Assembly: GCA_021791075.1 (NCBI GenBank)
Contig: JAJYXH010000024.1
Location: 1-9,361, forward strand
DNA length: 9,361 nucleotides
Reading direction: 5' to 3'
Origin: Microcaldota archaeon
GTDB lineage: Archaea > Micrarchaeota > Micrarchaeia > Micrarchaeales > CABMGC01
Part shown: positions 1 to 5,693 of the stretch, piece by piece
How the letters are laid out: each line of letters begins with the position of its first letter
Position numbering within the stretch: position 1 is the stretch's first letter
Position numbers and translations under genes: made by a program
Notes under the pieces: generated by a model
The model's input: the letters and a program-made list of their open reading frames with translations, nothing else
Told to the model about the DNA's origin: nothing
Database searches by the model: none

Positions 1-72
1 GGAGACGACGTAAGACATCGTGCAAACGGTGCGGTTGCCACTGAAGGAGGAACTATACAGGTGGCATCATGA
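1..72 (+). CDS. tnpB: C-terminal tail of a probable TnpB (IS200/IS605 OrfB), 5' end outside the window
   Basis: Frame 1 is open from the window edge to TGA at 70-72 and gives 23 residues starting GDDVR and ending TIQVAS. Many TnpB/OrfB proteins have a low-complexity tail beginning with a GEDVR/GDDVR-like motif just after the last zinc-finger region, so this fits the end of an RNA-guided TnpB nuclease. The stronger support is positional: the reading frame stops 25 bp before a hairpin typical of IS605-group right ends. The RuvC and zinc-finger regions lie outside the window, so nuclease integrity cannot be judged. The call rests on a short tail plus context. Confidence 0.55.
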   Translation, partial: GDDVRHRANGAVATEGGTIQVAS

Positions 73-147
73 CAACCATCAGAAACCACCTTGGAAGCCC
101 ACGACTTCAGTCGTGGGAGGGTGTCACATAGATGTTCGCAGAAGAAT
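73..147 (+). ncRNA. 3' part of a TnpB guide RNA (omegaRNA/reRNA) plus predicted guide
   Basis: In TnpB systems the guide RNA is transcribed with the 3' end of tnpB and the right end of the element, and its variable 3' segment is copied from the flanking host DNA. Here the scaffold hairpin is at 98-117 and the element appears to end at about 127, so a guide of roughly 16-20 nt would cover about 128-147, just upstream of tRNA-Pro. The RNA probably starts upstream of base 73, inside tnpB or before the window. The start given is only the first base after the tnpB stop, and the guide end is uncertain by several bases. Confidence 0.45.
98..117 (+). repeat. Terminal hairpin of the IS605-type right end
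   Basis: Arms CCCACGAC (98-105) and GTCGTGGG (110-117) pair perfectly around a TTCA loop. In this family such subterminal hairpins are recognised by the TnpA transposase as single-stranded DNA and also form the 3' scaffold stem of the guide RNA. Confidence 0.8.
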
Positions 148-238
148 CATAACCTAGGGGAGTTAGGCTAGCTTGGTAGGCTTTCAGGTTTGGGTCCTGA
201 AGACACGTGTTCAAATCACGTACTCCCCAGATTCTTCT
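140..238 (+). repeat. Inverted repeat flanking tRNA-Pro
   Basis: AGAAGAATC (140-148) is the exact reverse complement of GATTCTTCT (230-238). The right arm starts at the first base after the tRNA discriminator. The left arm ends 8 nt before the tRNA 5' end. In a precursor transcript the leader and trailer could form a 9-bp helix extending from the acceptor stem with an 8-nt bulge (149-156) on the 5' side. The pairing is seen directly; any role in processing is inferred. Confidence 0.6.
157..229 (+). tRNA. tRNA-Pro (anticodon UGG)
   Basis: The cloverleaf folds fully. The 7-bp acceptor stem is 157-163 with 222-228. The D arm is 166-169 with 178-181 region pairing, loop containing GG. The anticodon stem is 184-188 with 196-200 and encloses loop TTTGGGT, so the anticodon TGG is at 191-193. 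The variable loop is 4 nt, and the T stem 205-209 pairs with 217-221 around loop TTCAAAT. Discriminator A229 is normal for archaeal tRNA-Pro. CCA is not encoded, so it must be added after transcription. There is no intron. UGG reads CCA and by wobble other Pro codons. Only about 29 bp separate the gene from the insertion element, and no clear TATA box lies in that gap, so its promoter may be in or beyond the element. Confidence 0.95.
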
Positions 239-279
239 TGGGATATATCTGAGATCTCGAATAAACGGCACAAAACAGA

Positions 280-540
280 TCAGTATGTGCTGTCCAGGAT
301 CGAGTGAAGCTCCGTCTCCATCTTCCTCTGCTTTGCATCCCTAACTCCCATTATTGAAGATACCCTGTACGGCTCGTTTGCATAGCGCTCGTACTCCGTT
401 ATCCTTTCCTTGAGCTGCGTCCTGCCCTTCCACGACATGAAGTCGTAATGTCCGCCATCAAGCCGTGCACTGATCTTCGTAACAAGATCCGATATCCTTC
501 TGCTCTCCCCTCTAAGTCTCTGGATTTCAGTTGTCGCCAT
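280..540 (-). CDS. Small charged helical protein, unrecognised
   Basis: An 86-residue product (MATTEIQRL... to ...SILDSTY) ends in TGA. It is rich in Arg, Lys and Glu with heptad-like leucine and isoleucine spacing over about residues 4-28 and 40-60, suggesting mostly helix or a short coiled coil. No signal peptide, membrane segment or metal motif is visible. The frame is open upstream to an ATG at 597, but a TATA box at 571-579 lies between the two, so the ATG at 540 is preferred. It gives a roughly 10-nt leader and no clear Shine-Dalgarno. I do not recognise a family. Its own promoter suggests separate transcription from the gene upstream at 634-1113. The open frame and promoter support a real gene, but only moderately. 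Confidence 0.6.
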   Translation of the reverse strand: MATTEIQRLRGESRRISDLVTKISARLDGGHYDFMSWKGRTQLKERITEYERYANEPYRVSSIMGVRDAKQRKMETELHSILDSTY

Positions 541-570
541 TTTGTCGCCTAATGCTATTAGTATCTCCTC

Positions 571-579
571 ATATATAAA
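571..579 (-). promoter_or_regulatory. TATA box for the 280-540 gene
   Basis: On the minus strand the sequence reads TTTATATAT, centred about 35 bp before the ATG at 540. This predicts transcription starting near 550 with a leader of about 10 nt. It excludes the upstream ATG at 597 as the normal start. Confidence 0.55.
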
Positions 580-633
580 GGCGGTAAAAGAGAGCAATGA
601 CCCGATTCCTTAGAATAAGTGTGCCTCTCTCTA

Positions 634-1113
634 TCAGAGCTTGCCGATCGGAACCTGCTGTGCCTCTCCGTCAAAGACCTCTGTGTTGACGTACTTTATC
701 TCTACCGGCTTTATCATTATGAAGACTCCGCTGTGCGACTTTATGAAATGGCCCTCATGTCCTTCCGGCTCGAAGATGGAGACCCTGGTGACCCTCTTCT
801 CTCTCTCGCTGTATACCTGATCTATCTTCTCCTCCGGGACCTCGCTCGCGACTCCGCGTATCTCAACGCCAAGCTGCACGTTCTTTACTGCCTTCTGCGG
901 GTCGTATATGGAGATGCCGACTCTCGGATTTTCCCTTATGTTAAGTATGTGCCTGGACACCTCATTTGAGATGAAGTAGATGTTGAAGTCCTTGTCGTAT
1001 ATGAAGTAGATCGGGCAGGATCATGGTCCGAGATCGTCAACCGTGGCGAGCGACCCTACTATGGTTGAGTCGAGGCACTCTGTAAGCAGCTTGCGCCAGT
1101 CAGCATCAGCCAT
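634..1113 (-). pseudogene. PPOX-type FMN-binding split-barrel protein, interrupted by in-frame TGA
   Basis: Read through one stop, the frame gives 159 residues: MADADWRKLL at the start, a first beta-hairpin (VGSLATVDDLGP), then SCPIYFIYDKDFNIYFISNE, SRHILNIRENPRVGISIYDP, and QLGVEIRGVASEV. These are the classic blocks of the pyridoxamine 5'-phosphate oxidase-like flavin-binding split barrel, which bind FMN, F420 or heme. Codon 31 (bases 1023-1021) is TGA, exactly where many relatives have Trp in a G-P-W-x-x-P motif, so one G-to-A change from TGG explains it. The gene itself ends in TGA at 634-636 and several neighbours also stop at TGA, so the code is probably standard. The promoter and the rest of the frame are intact, so this is a recent nonsense mutation, a sequencing or assembly error, or readthrough. 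Without readthrough, a GTG at 960 could only start a fragment lacking the first strands. The substrate is unknown. Confidence 0.75.
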
Positions 1114-1133
1114 CCATAAACACCCAAGCCTCT

Positions 1134-1141
1134 CCTATATC
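1134..1141 (-). promoter_or_regulatory. TATA-like box for the PPOX gene
   Basis: GATATAGG on the minus strand is centred 24-25 bp upstream of the ATG at 1113, the spacing expected for a leaderless transcript. Its intactness suggests the downstream nonsense codon is recent or not real. Confidence 0.45.
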
Positions 1142-1151
1142 TCTACAAGCG

Positions 1152-1160
1152 CTTATAAAG
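1152..1160 (+). promoter_or_regulatory. TATA box for the DUF998 gene
   Basis: CTTATAAAG on the plus strand predicts transcription near 1180-1182 and a nearly leaderless start at ATG 1187. It lies in the 73-bp divergent gap shared with the PPOX gene promoter. Confidence 0.55.
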
Positions 1161-1186
1161 CTAACGTAGCTCTTTTTAATCTTGTG

Positions 1187-1879
1187 ATGCGATACCAGAC
1201 TTCGTCTATGGCCAGAAATTCAAGCGATATGGGATCAAAGGCTTTGCGCTACGGCGCGATTCTCATGATCATCGGGAGCATAGAGTTTCTTGCCGGAATG
1301 ACCATCACGCAGCTCGCATTTCCCTGCACGGTATCATGCTACAACATGCTCACAAATCCGATCAGCGATCTCGGCAATACCTTAGCATCGACCTTGTGGC
1401 CGGTCTTCAACTACTCTCTCGCGCTCTTCGGAGTCATAATAATAATCTCCCTGCTGCTTGTCGGGAACGTCTTCGGTAAGGCATCACTCTATCGCCTCGG
1501 ACTTCTCTTCGTTGTCCTTGCGGCGCTCGGCAGCATGGGCGTGGCTCTCGTTCCTGAGAATACCATCCTTGCCGTCCACAGCGACTTTGCGCTCATCTCG
1601 TTCTGGTCCGCCGGCCTCCTGATGCTGATCCTCGGGCTCGCCATGCGCTCAAGGAAGGAGTGGGGACTCTACTCCGCATACAGCATCGTCAGCGGACTCT
1701 TCTCAATAGCAACACTGCTGATATTCATGCTCCCTATCCTCGGCGTCCACATAGTCTGGAACACAAGCGGACCTGGCTTCGGTTTCGGGGGAATGGAGAG
1801 GCTTGTGGTAGCACCTCTGATCCTCTGGCTTATCGTGATAGGACTTCGGTTACTGCGCTCCCCGATCAGGCGCTCATGA
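1187..1879 (+). CDS. DUF998 family multi-pass membrane protein
   Basis: The 230-residue product has about six hydrophobic helices, near residues 22-43, 73-93, 104-122, 134-153, 161-185 and 205-223. After helix 1 comes a loop with two Cys (C47, C51) and the segment NPISDLGN (57-64), followed by PVFNYSLALFG (72-82). This is the conserved 'N-x-I-S-D-L-G ... F-N' signature of DUF998. A conserved-looking GGMERLVVAP (201-210) precedes the last helix. Function is unknown for the family; the protein is integral to the cell membrane. The frame extends upstream to 1043, but that start lies before the TATA box at 1152, so ATG 1187 is chosen. ATG 1208 is a possible alternative. Its TGA stop is 7 bp from the stop of the convergent cysS-like gene. 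Confidence 0.85.
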   Translation: MRYQTSSMARNSSDMGSKALRYGAILMIIGSIEFLAGMTITQLAFPCTVSCYNMLTNPISDLGNTLASTLWPVFNYSLALFGVIIIISLLLVGNVFGKASLYRLGLLFVVLAALGSMGVALVPENTILAVHSDFALISFWSAGLLMLILGLAMRSRKEWGLYSAYSIVSGLFSIATLLIFMLPILGVHIVWNTSGPGFGFGGMERLVVAPLILWLIVIGLRLLRSPIRRS

Positions 1880-1886
1880 CCTCCTC

Positions 1887-3053
1887 TCAGACTACGAATC
1901 CAAGAGTGAGAGCGATCTTCCTTATCGTGGCCGCATCCTTCCCCTCATCTACCAGGGTTCCGAGCATCCCCAGGGCCCGCGGCGTATCAAGGTCATTGTC
2001 CATCACTGCAGTGAACCTTCCGAGTAACGAAGGATCGGCGGCACCGCTTCCCGCTCTTCCCGTCTTTGCAATCGCCTTATCCAACTTCTTTGCATAAGCC
2101 TCTCCCTTGTCAAGCTCTTCGGGATCGTACTCCCATATCGTACGGTAATGGTGCGAGAGAAGCATCCACCTTATGGCATTCGGCGAGTGTTTTTCCAGCA
2201 AGTCTGATACAAGGACAAGATTGCCCAGTGACTTTGACATCTTCTCTCCCATGTACATGACCATGGCCGTATGCATGAAGTGCCTTACGAACGGCTTCCT
2301 TCCGGTGAAGCTCTCCGATTGCGCTATCTCACTCTCATGATGCGGAAATATGAGATCCCTTCCGCCTCCATGTATGTCTATCTGGTCTCCAAGATACTTG
2401 TTTATCATGGCGGAGCACTCGATGTGCCATCCCGGCCTTCCTCTGCCGAACGGCGTCGGCCATGAAGGCTCGCCCCTCTCCTGCCTCTGCCAGAGTATGA
2501 AATCAAGGCCAGACCTCTTGTTCGGATCATCCGGATTCCCTCCCCTCTCCCTTAGTAGGAGTTCCATCTGCTTGCGGTTAAAATGCGAGAGCTTTCCGTA
2601 ATCAGGAAACTTCTTGACTTCAAAATAGACGTTTCCACCGCTCCTGTACGCAAATCCGTTTTCAAGCAGCCTCGAGATTATCCTTACCATGGTCTTGATT
2701 GATCCGGTTGCCTTGACGTAATGGGTCGGCCTGATTGCGTTGAGCCTGCCCATGTCCCTGAGATATACGCTGGTCCACCTCTCCCCAAACTCCCTCCAAT
2801 CCACTCCGGCCTCCTTGGACTTTCTGAGAATATCATCGTCTATGTCGGTCACGTTCTGTGTATAGGTGACGTCGAAGCCCTTGAAATCAAGGTAGCGTAC
2901 GAGGGCATCGAAGAAGATGTATGTGAATGCGTGTCCGAGGTGAGTGGTATCGTAAGGCGTTATTCCGCAGACATAGATCCTTACCTTTTCGTCATCCAAA
3001 GGCCTAAACTCCTCAACCTTGCGGCTAGCCGGATTGAAAATATTGAGCGTCAT
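1887..3053 (-). CDS. cysS: Short cysteinyl-tRNA synthetase homologue with MshC-like (Cys:aminosugar ligase) features
   Basis: This is a 388-residue class I ligase that activates cysteine as Cys-AMP. Visible motifs are YVCGITPYD with zinc ligand C29, the HIGH-type HLGH (38-41), GWHIECSA with C213, FPHHE with H239, and KMSKS (271-275). It ends about where the helical domain ends; canonical CysRS of about 460 residues continues into a C-terminal anticodon-binding region. Length and several blocks resemble mycothiol ligase MshC: YVCGITPYDxTHLGHA, ERGGNPDDP (169-177), RGEPSWPTPFGRGRPGWH (193-210) and KMSKSLGNLVLVS. In contrast DIHGGGRDLIFPHHESEIAQSE (226-247 region) is CysRS-like, whereas MshC usually has AAHAE at IAQSE. 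The gene overlaps the upstream PIG-L gene by ATGA (start 3053, upstream stop 3052-3050). A longer frame to 3137 lies wholly inside that gene, so the ATG at 3053 is used. It is either the cell's minimal CysRS or a Cys:aminosugar ligase partnered with the deacetylase. Confidence 0.85.
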   Translation of the reverse strand: MTLNIFNPASRKVEEFRPLDDEKVRIYVCGITPYDTTHLGHAFTYIFFDALVRYLDFKGFDVTYTQNVTDIDDDILRKSKEAGVDWREFGERWTSVYLRDMGRLNAIRPTHYVKATGSIKTMVRIISRLLENGFAYRSGGNVYFEVKKFPDYGKLSHFNRKQMELLLRERGGNPDDPNKRSGLDFILWQRQERGEPSWPTPFGRGRPGWHIECSAMINKYLGDQIDIHGGGRDLIFPHHESEIAQSESFTGRKPFVRHFMHTAMVMYMGEKMSKSLGNLVLVSDLLEKHSPNAIRWMLLSHHYRTIWEYDPEELDKGEAYAKKLDKAIAKTGRAGSGAADPSLLGRFTAVMDNDLDTPRALGMLGTLVDEGKDAATIRKIALTLGFVV

Positions 3054-3739
3054 CTCCACATCTCCAGCTTGACGAATGCCTCTGCGTATCTGTATCCCCT
3101 CCCCTTTCCTATGGCTCTCGCCCTCTTCCTTATCCATCCCAATGAATCTTCCGATATCTGGCTCTTATGGCAGAGCAGGGCCTTCTCCTTCAATCCCATT
3201 GTCCCGGTTATGTCCACCACCTCGTCGGCGTTCTCGAAACTTGTAAGGTAGATTGTACTCACCTTGTGCGGCCTCAATCCCTCCTTCTCGAGCTCCTTGA
3301 AGGTCAGCCTGTCGCGTGACAATGGGTACACCGCATCGAGTGCCGCCTGCCCTGCAGCACGATGGTCGGTGTGGTTTATGTATCCGCGTTTTGAGTATAC
3401 GAAAGTTGGGTCAAGAGTTACTACTATGTCCGGCTTCAACCTCCTTATGAATCTGACGATCTCCTTCTTCAATCCAAGGTCGGCAACCAACTCTGTGTCG
3501 TTATGGTTCAGAAAGAAGACACCCTTCAGACCCAGCACCTTCCCGGCCTCCCTCTGCTCCCTCATCCTGATCTGCGAGAGCTTCTTCTCCGTCATCTTCG
3601 GATCGTCGGAGCCTTTGCATCCGTTTGTGCAGATCAGGTAATAGCACTCGGCCCCTTCCTTAGCCCACTTTGCGAATGTTCCGGATGCTCCGAAGTCGAG
3701 ATCGTCAGGATGCGCAGCAACTCCAAGTGCTATTATCAA
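3050..3739 (-). CDS. PIG-L/LmbE-family zinc deacetylase (MshB/BshB-like)
   Basis: The 229-residue product has the family's N-terminal AHPDD motif (9-13) with zinc ligands H10 and D13 and the presumed catalytic Asp D12. The third zinc ligand is in HTDHRAAG (H126), HKSQ is at 191-194, and the end is the typical GYRYAEAF (215-222). PIG-L enzymes de-N-acetylate GlcNAc conjugates such as GlcNAc-inositol (MshB), GlcNAc-malate (BshB), GlcNAc-PI and diacetylchitobiose. The absence of a signal peptide or membrane segment points to a cytoplasmic soluble enzyme. The start is TTG at 3739: an in-frame TGA lies 9 nt upstream and no ATG or GTG precedes the first beta strand. AGGTGAT directly abuts the TTG as a Shine-Dalgarno-like element. 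It is first in an operon with the CysRS/MshC-like gene through an ATGA overlap, which supports making an aminosugar for cysteine ligation. The substrate cannot be read from sequence. Confidence 0.88.
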   Translation of the reverse strand: MIIALGVAAHPDDLDFGASGTFAKWAKEGAECYYLICTNGCKGSDDPKMTEKKLSQIRMREQREAGKVLGLKGVFFLNHNDTELVADLGLKKEIVRFIRRLKPDIVVTLDPTFVYSKRGYINHTDHRAAGQAALDAVYPLSRDRLTFKELEKEGLRPHKVSTIYLTSFENADEVVDITGTMGLKEKALLCHKSQISEDSLGWIRKRARAIGKGRGYRYAEAFVKLEMWR

Positions 3740-3767
3740 ATCACCTATTCAGATTATCGTGAACTTC

Positions 3768-3776
3768 TTTATTAAT
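3768..3776 (-). promoter_or_regulatory. TATA box for the PIG-L / cysS-like operon
   Basis: ATTAATAAA on the minus strand predicts transcription near 3747, 8 nt before the TTG start at 3739. It lies in the 39-bp gap after the glycosylase gene stop, so the two-gene unit can be transcribed apart from the manB operon. Confidence 0.5.
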
Positions 3777-3778
3777 CT

Positions 3779-4735
3779 CTAGGAGAGCCTGAGGCTGACG
3801 CCGAGCTTCTTCGAGAGTCTCCCAAGATCCTGCACGACGTAGAAGAATGCCATCCAAGAGAAGGTGCCCCATCTCTTCATGCCCGCCGCCTTCACCCTCT
3901 CTATCGCGTCACGGTTGTTCTTCGGCTCCCTTCCGAAGAGAAGCTTTCCGAAGATCTCCACAGACCAGACGTCGATCGGGAATCCGCCGTGGGGATTTAT
4001 TATGTCTGACGAGTAGTCGCCTATCTCGGGAAGCTCCATCAGCTTCTCCTTTGACTCCTCTGCGGTCATCTCCTCTAGTTCCTCTGCGGATGGGAAGTCC
4101 CCATATGCCATCTTCTTCGCAAGCCTGACTATGCTCTTTGCCCTGTAACCCACCTTGCATCTCTTTGCAAGCTACTGTGCGGTAATCGTACAGACCCTTT
4201 TCGGGACTGGCCATGCGCGGATCTTCCGTTCGTCGAACTCGGCAAGCTCGCCGTAGTTCGTAATGAAACTCGACGTCATCTCATTGCTCCTCCTGAGCGG
4301 CGCCATCTGCAGCAGAATGGCGAGCACGGCATCCGAGAAGATCGTGCTCGAGAACGTATCGTGCATCCCGTAGAGATCGTCTATAGTGTGCTTCAGTATC
4401 TTGTCCTTCCTGGCCATGCTGTAGAACCCGGAGAGATCCTGGTCTGCGCCTATCGTCCTTGCCAGGAGCCTCTCCATCTCAGCATGTTTCTGCCGTGTCA
4501 CCTTCCCTTTCACGAAGATTCTTGCATTCACGACCGGCCTGTTCACCGTCCCGGAAGACCCGAGCCTTATCCCGGCAAACGTGCCGTCAAGGTACGTTGC
4601 GGTCCATAAGGTGCCCGCATAGATCTCAAAAGGGGTGAAGAGCGACCATCCGGCCGGCTTCTTTACCGTGAGCTTGAAGTCGTACGGCGGCTTTGGCCGT
4701 ATTACAAATGAGAATGAATCCGCGAGTCTGGCCAT
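3779..4735 (-). pseudogene. AlkA/OGG-type HhH-GPD DNA glycosylase, interrupted by in-frame TAG
   Basis: Read through one TAG, the frame is 318 residues of a base-excision-repair glycosylase of the AlkA/OGG superfamily. The N-terminal part (about 1-110) looks like the AlkA mixed alpha/beta domain. A helical block follows (SDAVLAILLQMAPLRRSNEM, about 133-152). After the stop come VGYRAKSIVRLAKKM, the helix-hairpin-helix LPEIGDYSSDII (235-246) and FPIDVWSVEIF with presumed catalytic Asp D255. No OGG1-type catalytic Lys is evident in the hairpin, so a monofunctional AlkA-like activity on alkylated bases is favoured. Codon 188 (4174-4172) is TAG, between ITAQ and LAKRCK, with no frameshift: the same frame continues to TAG at 3779. 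The ATG at 4735 is 22 bp after the Pgi/Pmi stop, so it ends the manB operon. The stop separates substrate-contact helices from the catalytic hairpin, so the protein should be inactive unless the codon is read through or is an error. Confidence 0.75.
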
Positions 4736-4757
4736 GAACTGTTAGCGATGACAAGAG

Positions 4758-5687
4758 TTATATCTGCTTTCCCAGCTCCTTCTTCAGCTGCTCTATTATG
4801 GCGACGTTTGCAGGATTCTTTCCCCTGAGCACTGCAAGATGGAAGGTTATGTAATCACCTTCGTGCACGAGCCACATCATCCTCGCAAATGCAGAGGTGC
4901 CCTTCGCATTGATCCTTCTAAGACCTATCCCGGTCAGGTTCTCCGTTATACCTATCCTCCTCTCAACCTTGGGGTTCTCTCCGTCGGTGAACGCCATGAA
5001 GTAGAACTCCCCCTTCCTGTACGTTCCATCAAGCGACATGGTGTCGTTGTGGTTCAGCTCAGGGAAGCTGCTCGAATAGGCAAGCACCTTTGCATTCTCG
5101 CTGAACTGCGTCTTCCATCTGTAGGCCACCGCCTTGTAAGGCGCGATCCCGTATATTACGGGTATCGACTCATTCGAGTATATCTCTCTTGCAATGCCCT
5201 TCTCTGCCTCGTTATTCTCGTCCAGCTCATTTAGCAGCTTGTATGCCTCGTCTATCTCCTTATCCCCGGCAATTCCAAAAGATGTGGCGAGTGGTGCAAG
5301 CATGTATCCCAGCGCAGACCTCGGGTTAAGGCCCTTGGGAATTACCACCGTCTTGTCTGCAAGCTTCGCGAGCTTCCCTCCCGATGTTATCGCTAAAGTT
5401 ATCGCTCCCTTCGCCTTCGCATCATTTACCGAGTCTATCGTCTCCTCCGTGTTCCCGGAGTAGCTTATCGCTATGTAGAGCGTCTCCTTCCCAACGAAGT
5501 CCGGAGCCCTATAGTCGTCCACTATGGACACCGGAATTTCAGAGTATAGCTCAGAGAAGATCCTTCCGACTATGCCTGATCCTCCCATGCCCGCTATGAC
5601 GACATTCTTCGTACCTTCAGGAATCTCAAATCTACCATTAAACCTTATCTGATCCTTCAGAGAGCGAAGTTCGTCGAGAAACTCCAT
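4758..5687 (-). CDS. Bifunctional phosphoglucose/phosphomannose isomerase
   Basis: The 309-residue protein is at the usual size of the archaeal Pgi/Pmi family, which interconverts glucose-6-P, mannose-6-P and fructose-6-P in the cytoplasm. It has two SIS folds. The first has GMGGSGIVGRIF (33-44) and the phosphate-binding AISYSGNTEET (73-83). The linker NPRSALGYMLAP (121-132) contains an Arg matching the catalytic-site Arg of family members. The second has SENAKVLAYSSSFPELNHND (196-215), with E197 and H213 matching the catalytic Glu and His of the Pyrobaculum enzyme by analogy, and a C-terminal Lys-rich helix (EQLKKEL). It starts 6 bp after the manB stop with AGGAGG at 5698-5703 inside the manB tail as a strong ribosome-binding site. 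With manB it links glycolytic hexose phosphates to mannose-1-P and glucose-1-P. Confidence 0.93.
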   Translation of the reverse strand: MEFLDELRSLKDQIRFNGRFEIPEGTKNVVIAGMGGSGIVGRIFSELYSEIPVSIVDDYRAPDFVGKETLYIAISYSGNTEETIDSVNDAKAKGAITLAITSGGKLAKLADKTVVIPKGLNPRSALGYMLAPLATSFGIAGDKEIDEAYKLLNELDENNEAEKGIAREIYSNESIPVIYGIAPYKAVAYRWKTQFSENAKVLAYSSSFPELNHNDTMSLDGTYRKGEFYFMAFTDGENPKVERRIGITENLTGIGLRRINAKGTSAFARMMWLVHEGDYITFHLAVLRGKNPANVAIIEQLKKELGKQI

Positions 5688-5693
5688 AAGTCT

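Larger units (their letters stand above)
1..127 (+). mobile_element. Right end of an IS200/IS605-family (TnpB-encoding) insertion sequence
   Basis: The segment combines the tnpB-like 3' end with a perfect 8-bp hairpin (arms 98-105 and 110-117, loop TTCA), preceded by GGAAG and followed by GAGGGTGTCAC. This arrangement, a GAAG-CCC...GGG-AGG hairpin and a terminal TCAC, is the usual right end of archaeal and bacterial IS605/IS607-group elements carrying tnpB. There is no terminal inverted repeat, as expected for this family. The boundary near base 127 is estimated from the TCAC ending. The left end, any tnpA and the target site lie outside the window. Confidence 0.7.

Noticed and set aside
541..597. 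ATG at 597 as start of the small 280-540 gene
   Set aside because: A good TATA box (571-579) sits between that ATG and the coding body, so the ATG at 540 is the more likely start.
619..969. Plus-strand open frame opposite the PPOX gene
   Set aside because: It lies antisense to a frame with clear split-barrel motifs, has no promoter or ribosome site, and its product looks like a mirror of the real coding strand.
634..1113. Genome-wide recoding of TGA as Trp or selenocysteine
   Set aside because: At least eight genes here (280-540, PPOX, DUF998, cysS-like, PIG-L, priS, rpl15e, pcc1) end in TGA at sensible family boundaries. The position is a Trp site rather than a Cys site, and no SECIS-like element was recognised.
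3054..3137. Longer N-terminus for the CysRS/MshC-like protein (start at 3137)
   Set aside because: The extra 28 residues lie entirely inside the PIG-L gene. The ATG at 3053 gives the normal start of the fold and an ATGA overlap.
3909..4214. Minus-strand open frame overlapping the glycosylase stop region in another frame
   Set aside because: It shows no family motifs, whereas the glycosylase frame continues unshifted on both sides of the TAG, so it is a shadow.
3779..4735. Pyrrolysine at the glycosylase TAG
   Set aside because: manB and the gene at the window end use TAG as a normal terminator, the enzyme is not a methylamine methyltransferase, and nothing in the window points to Pyl machinery.
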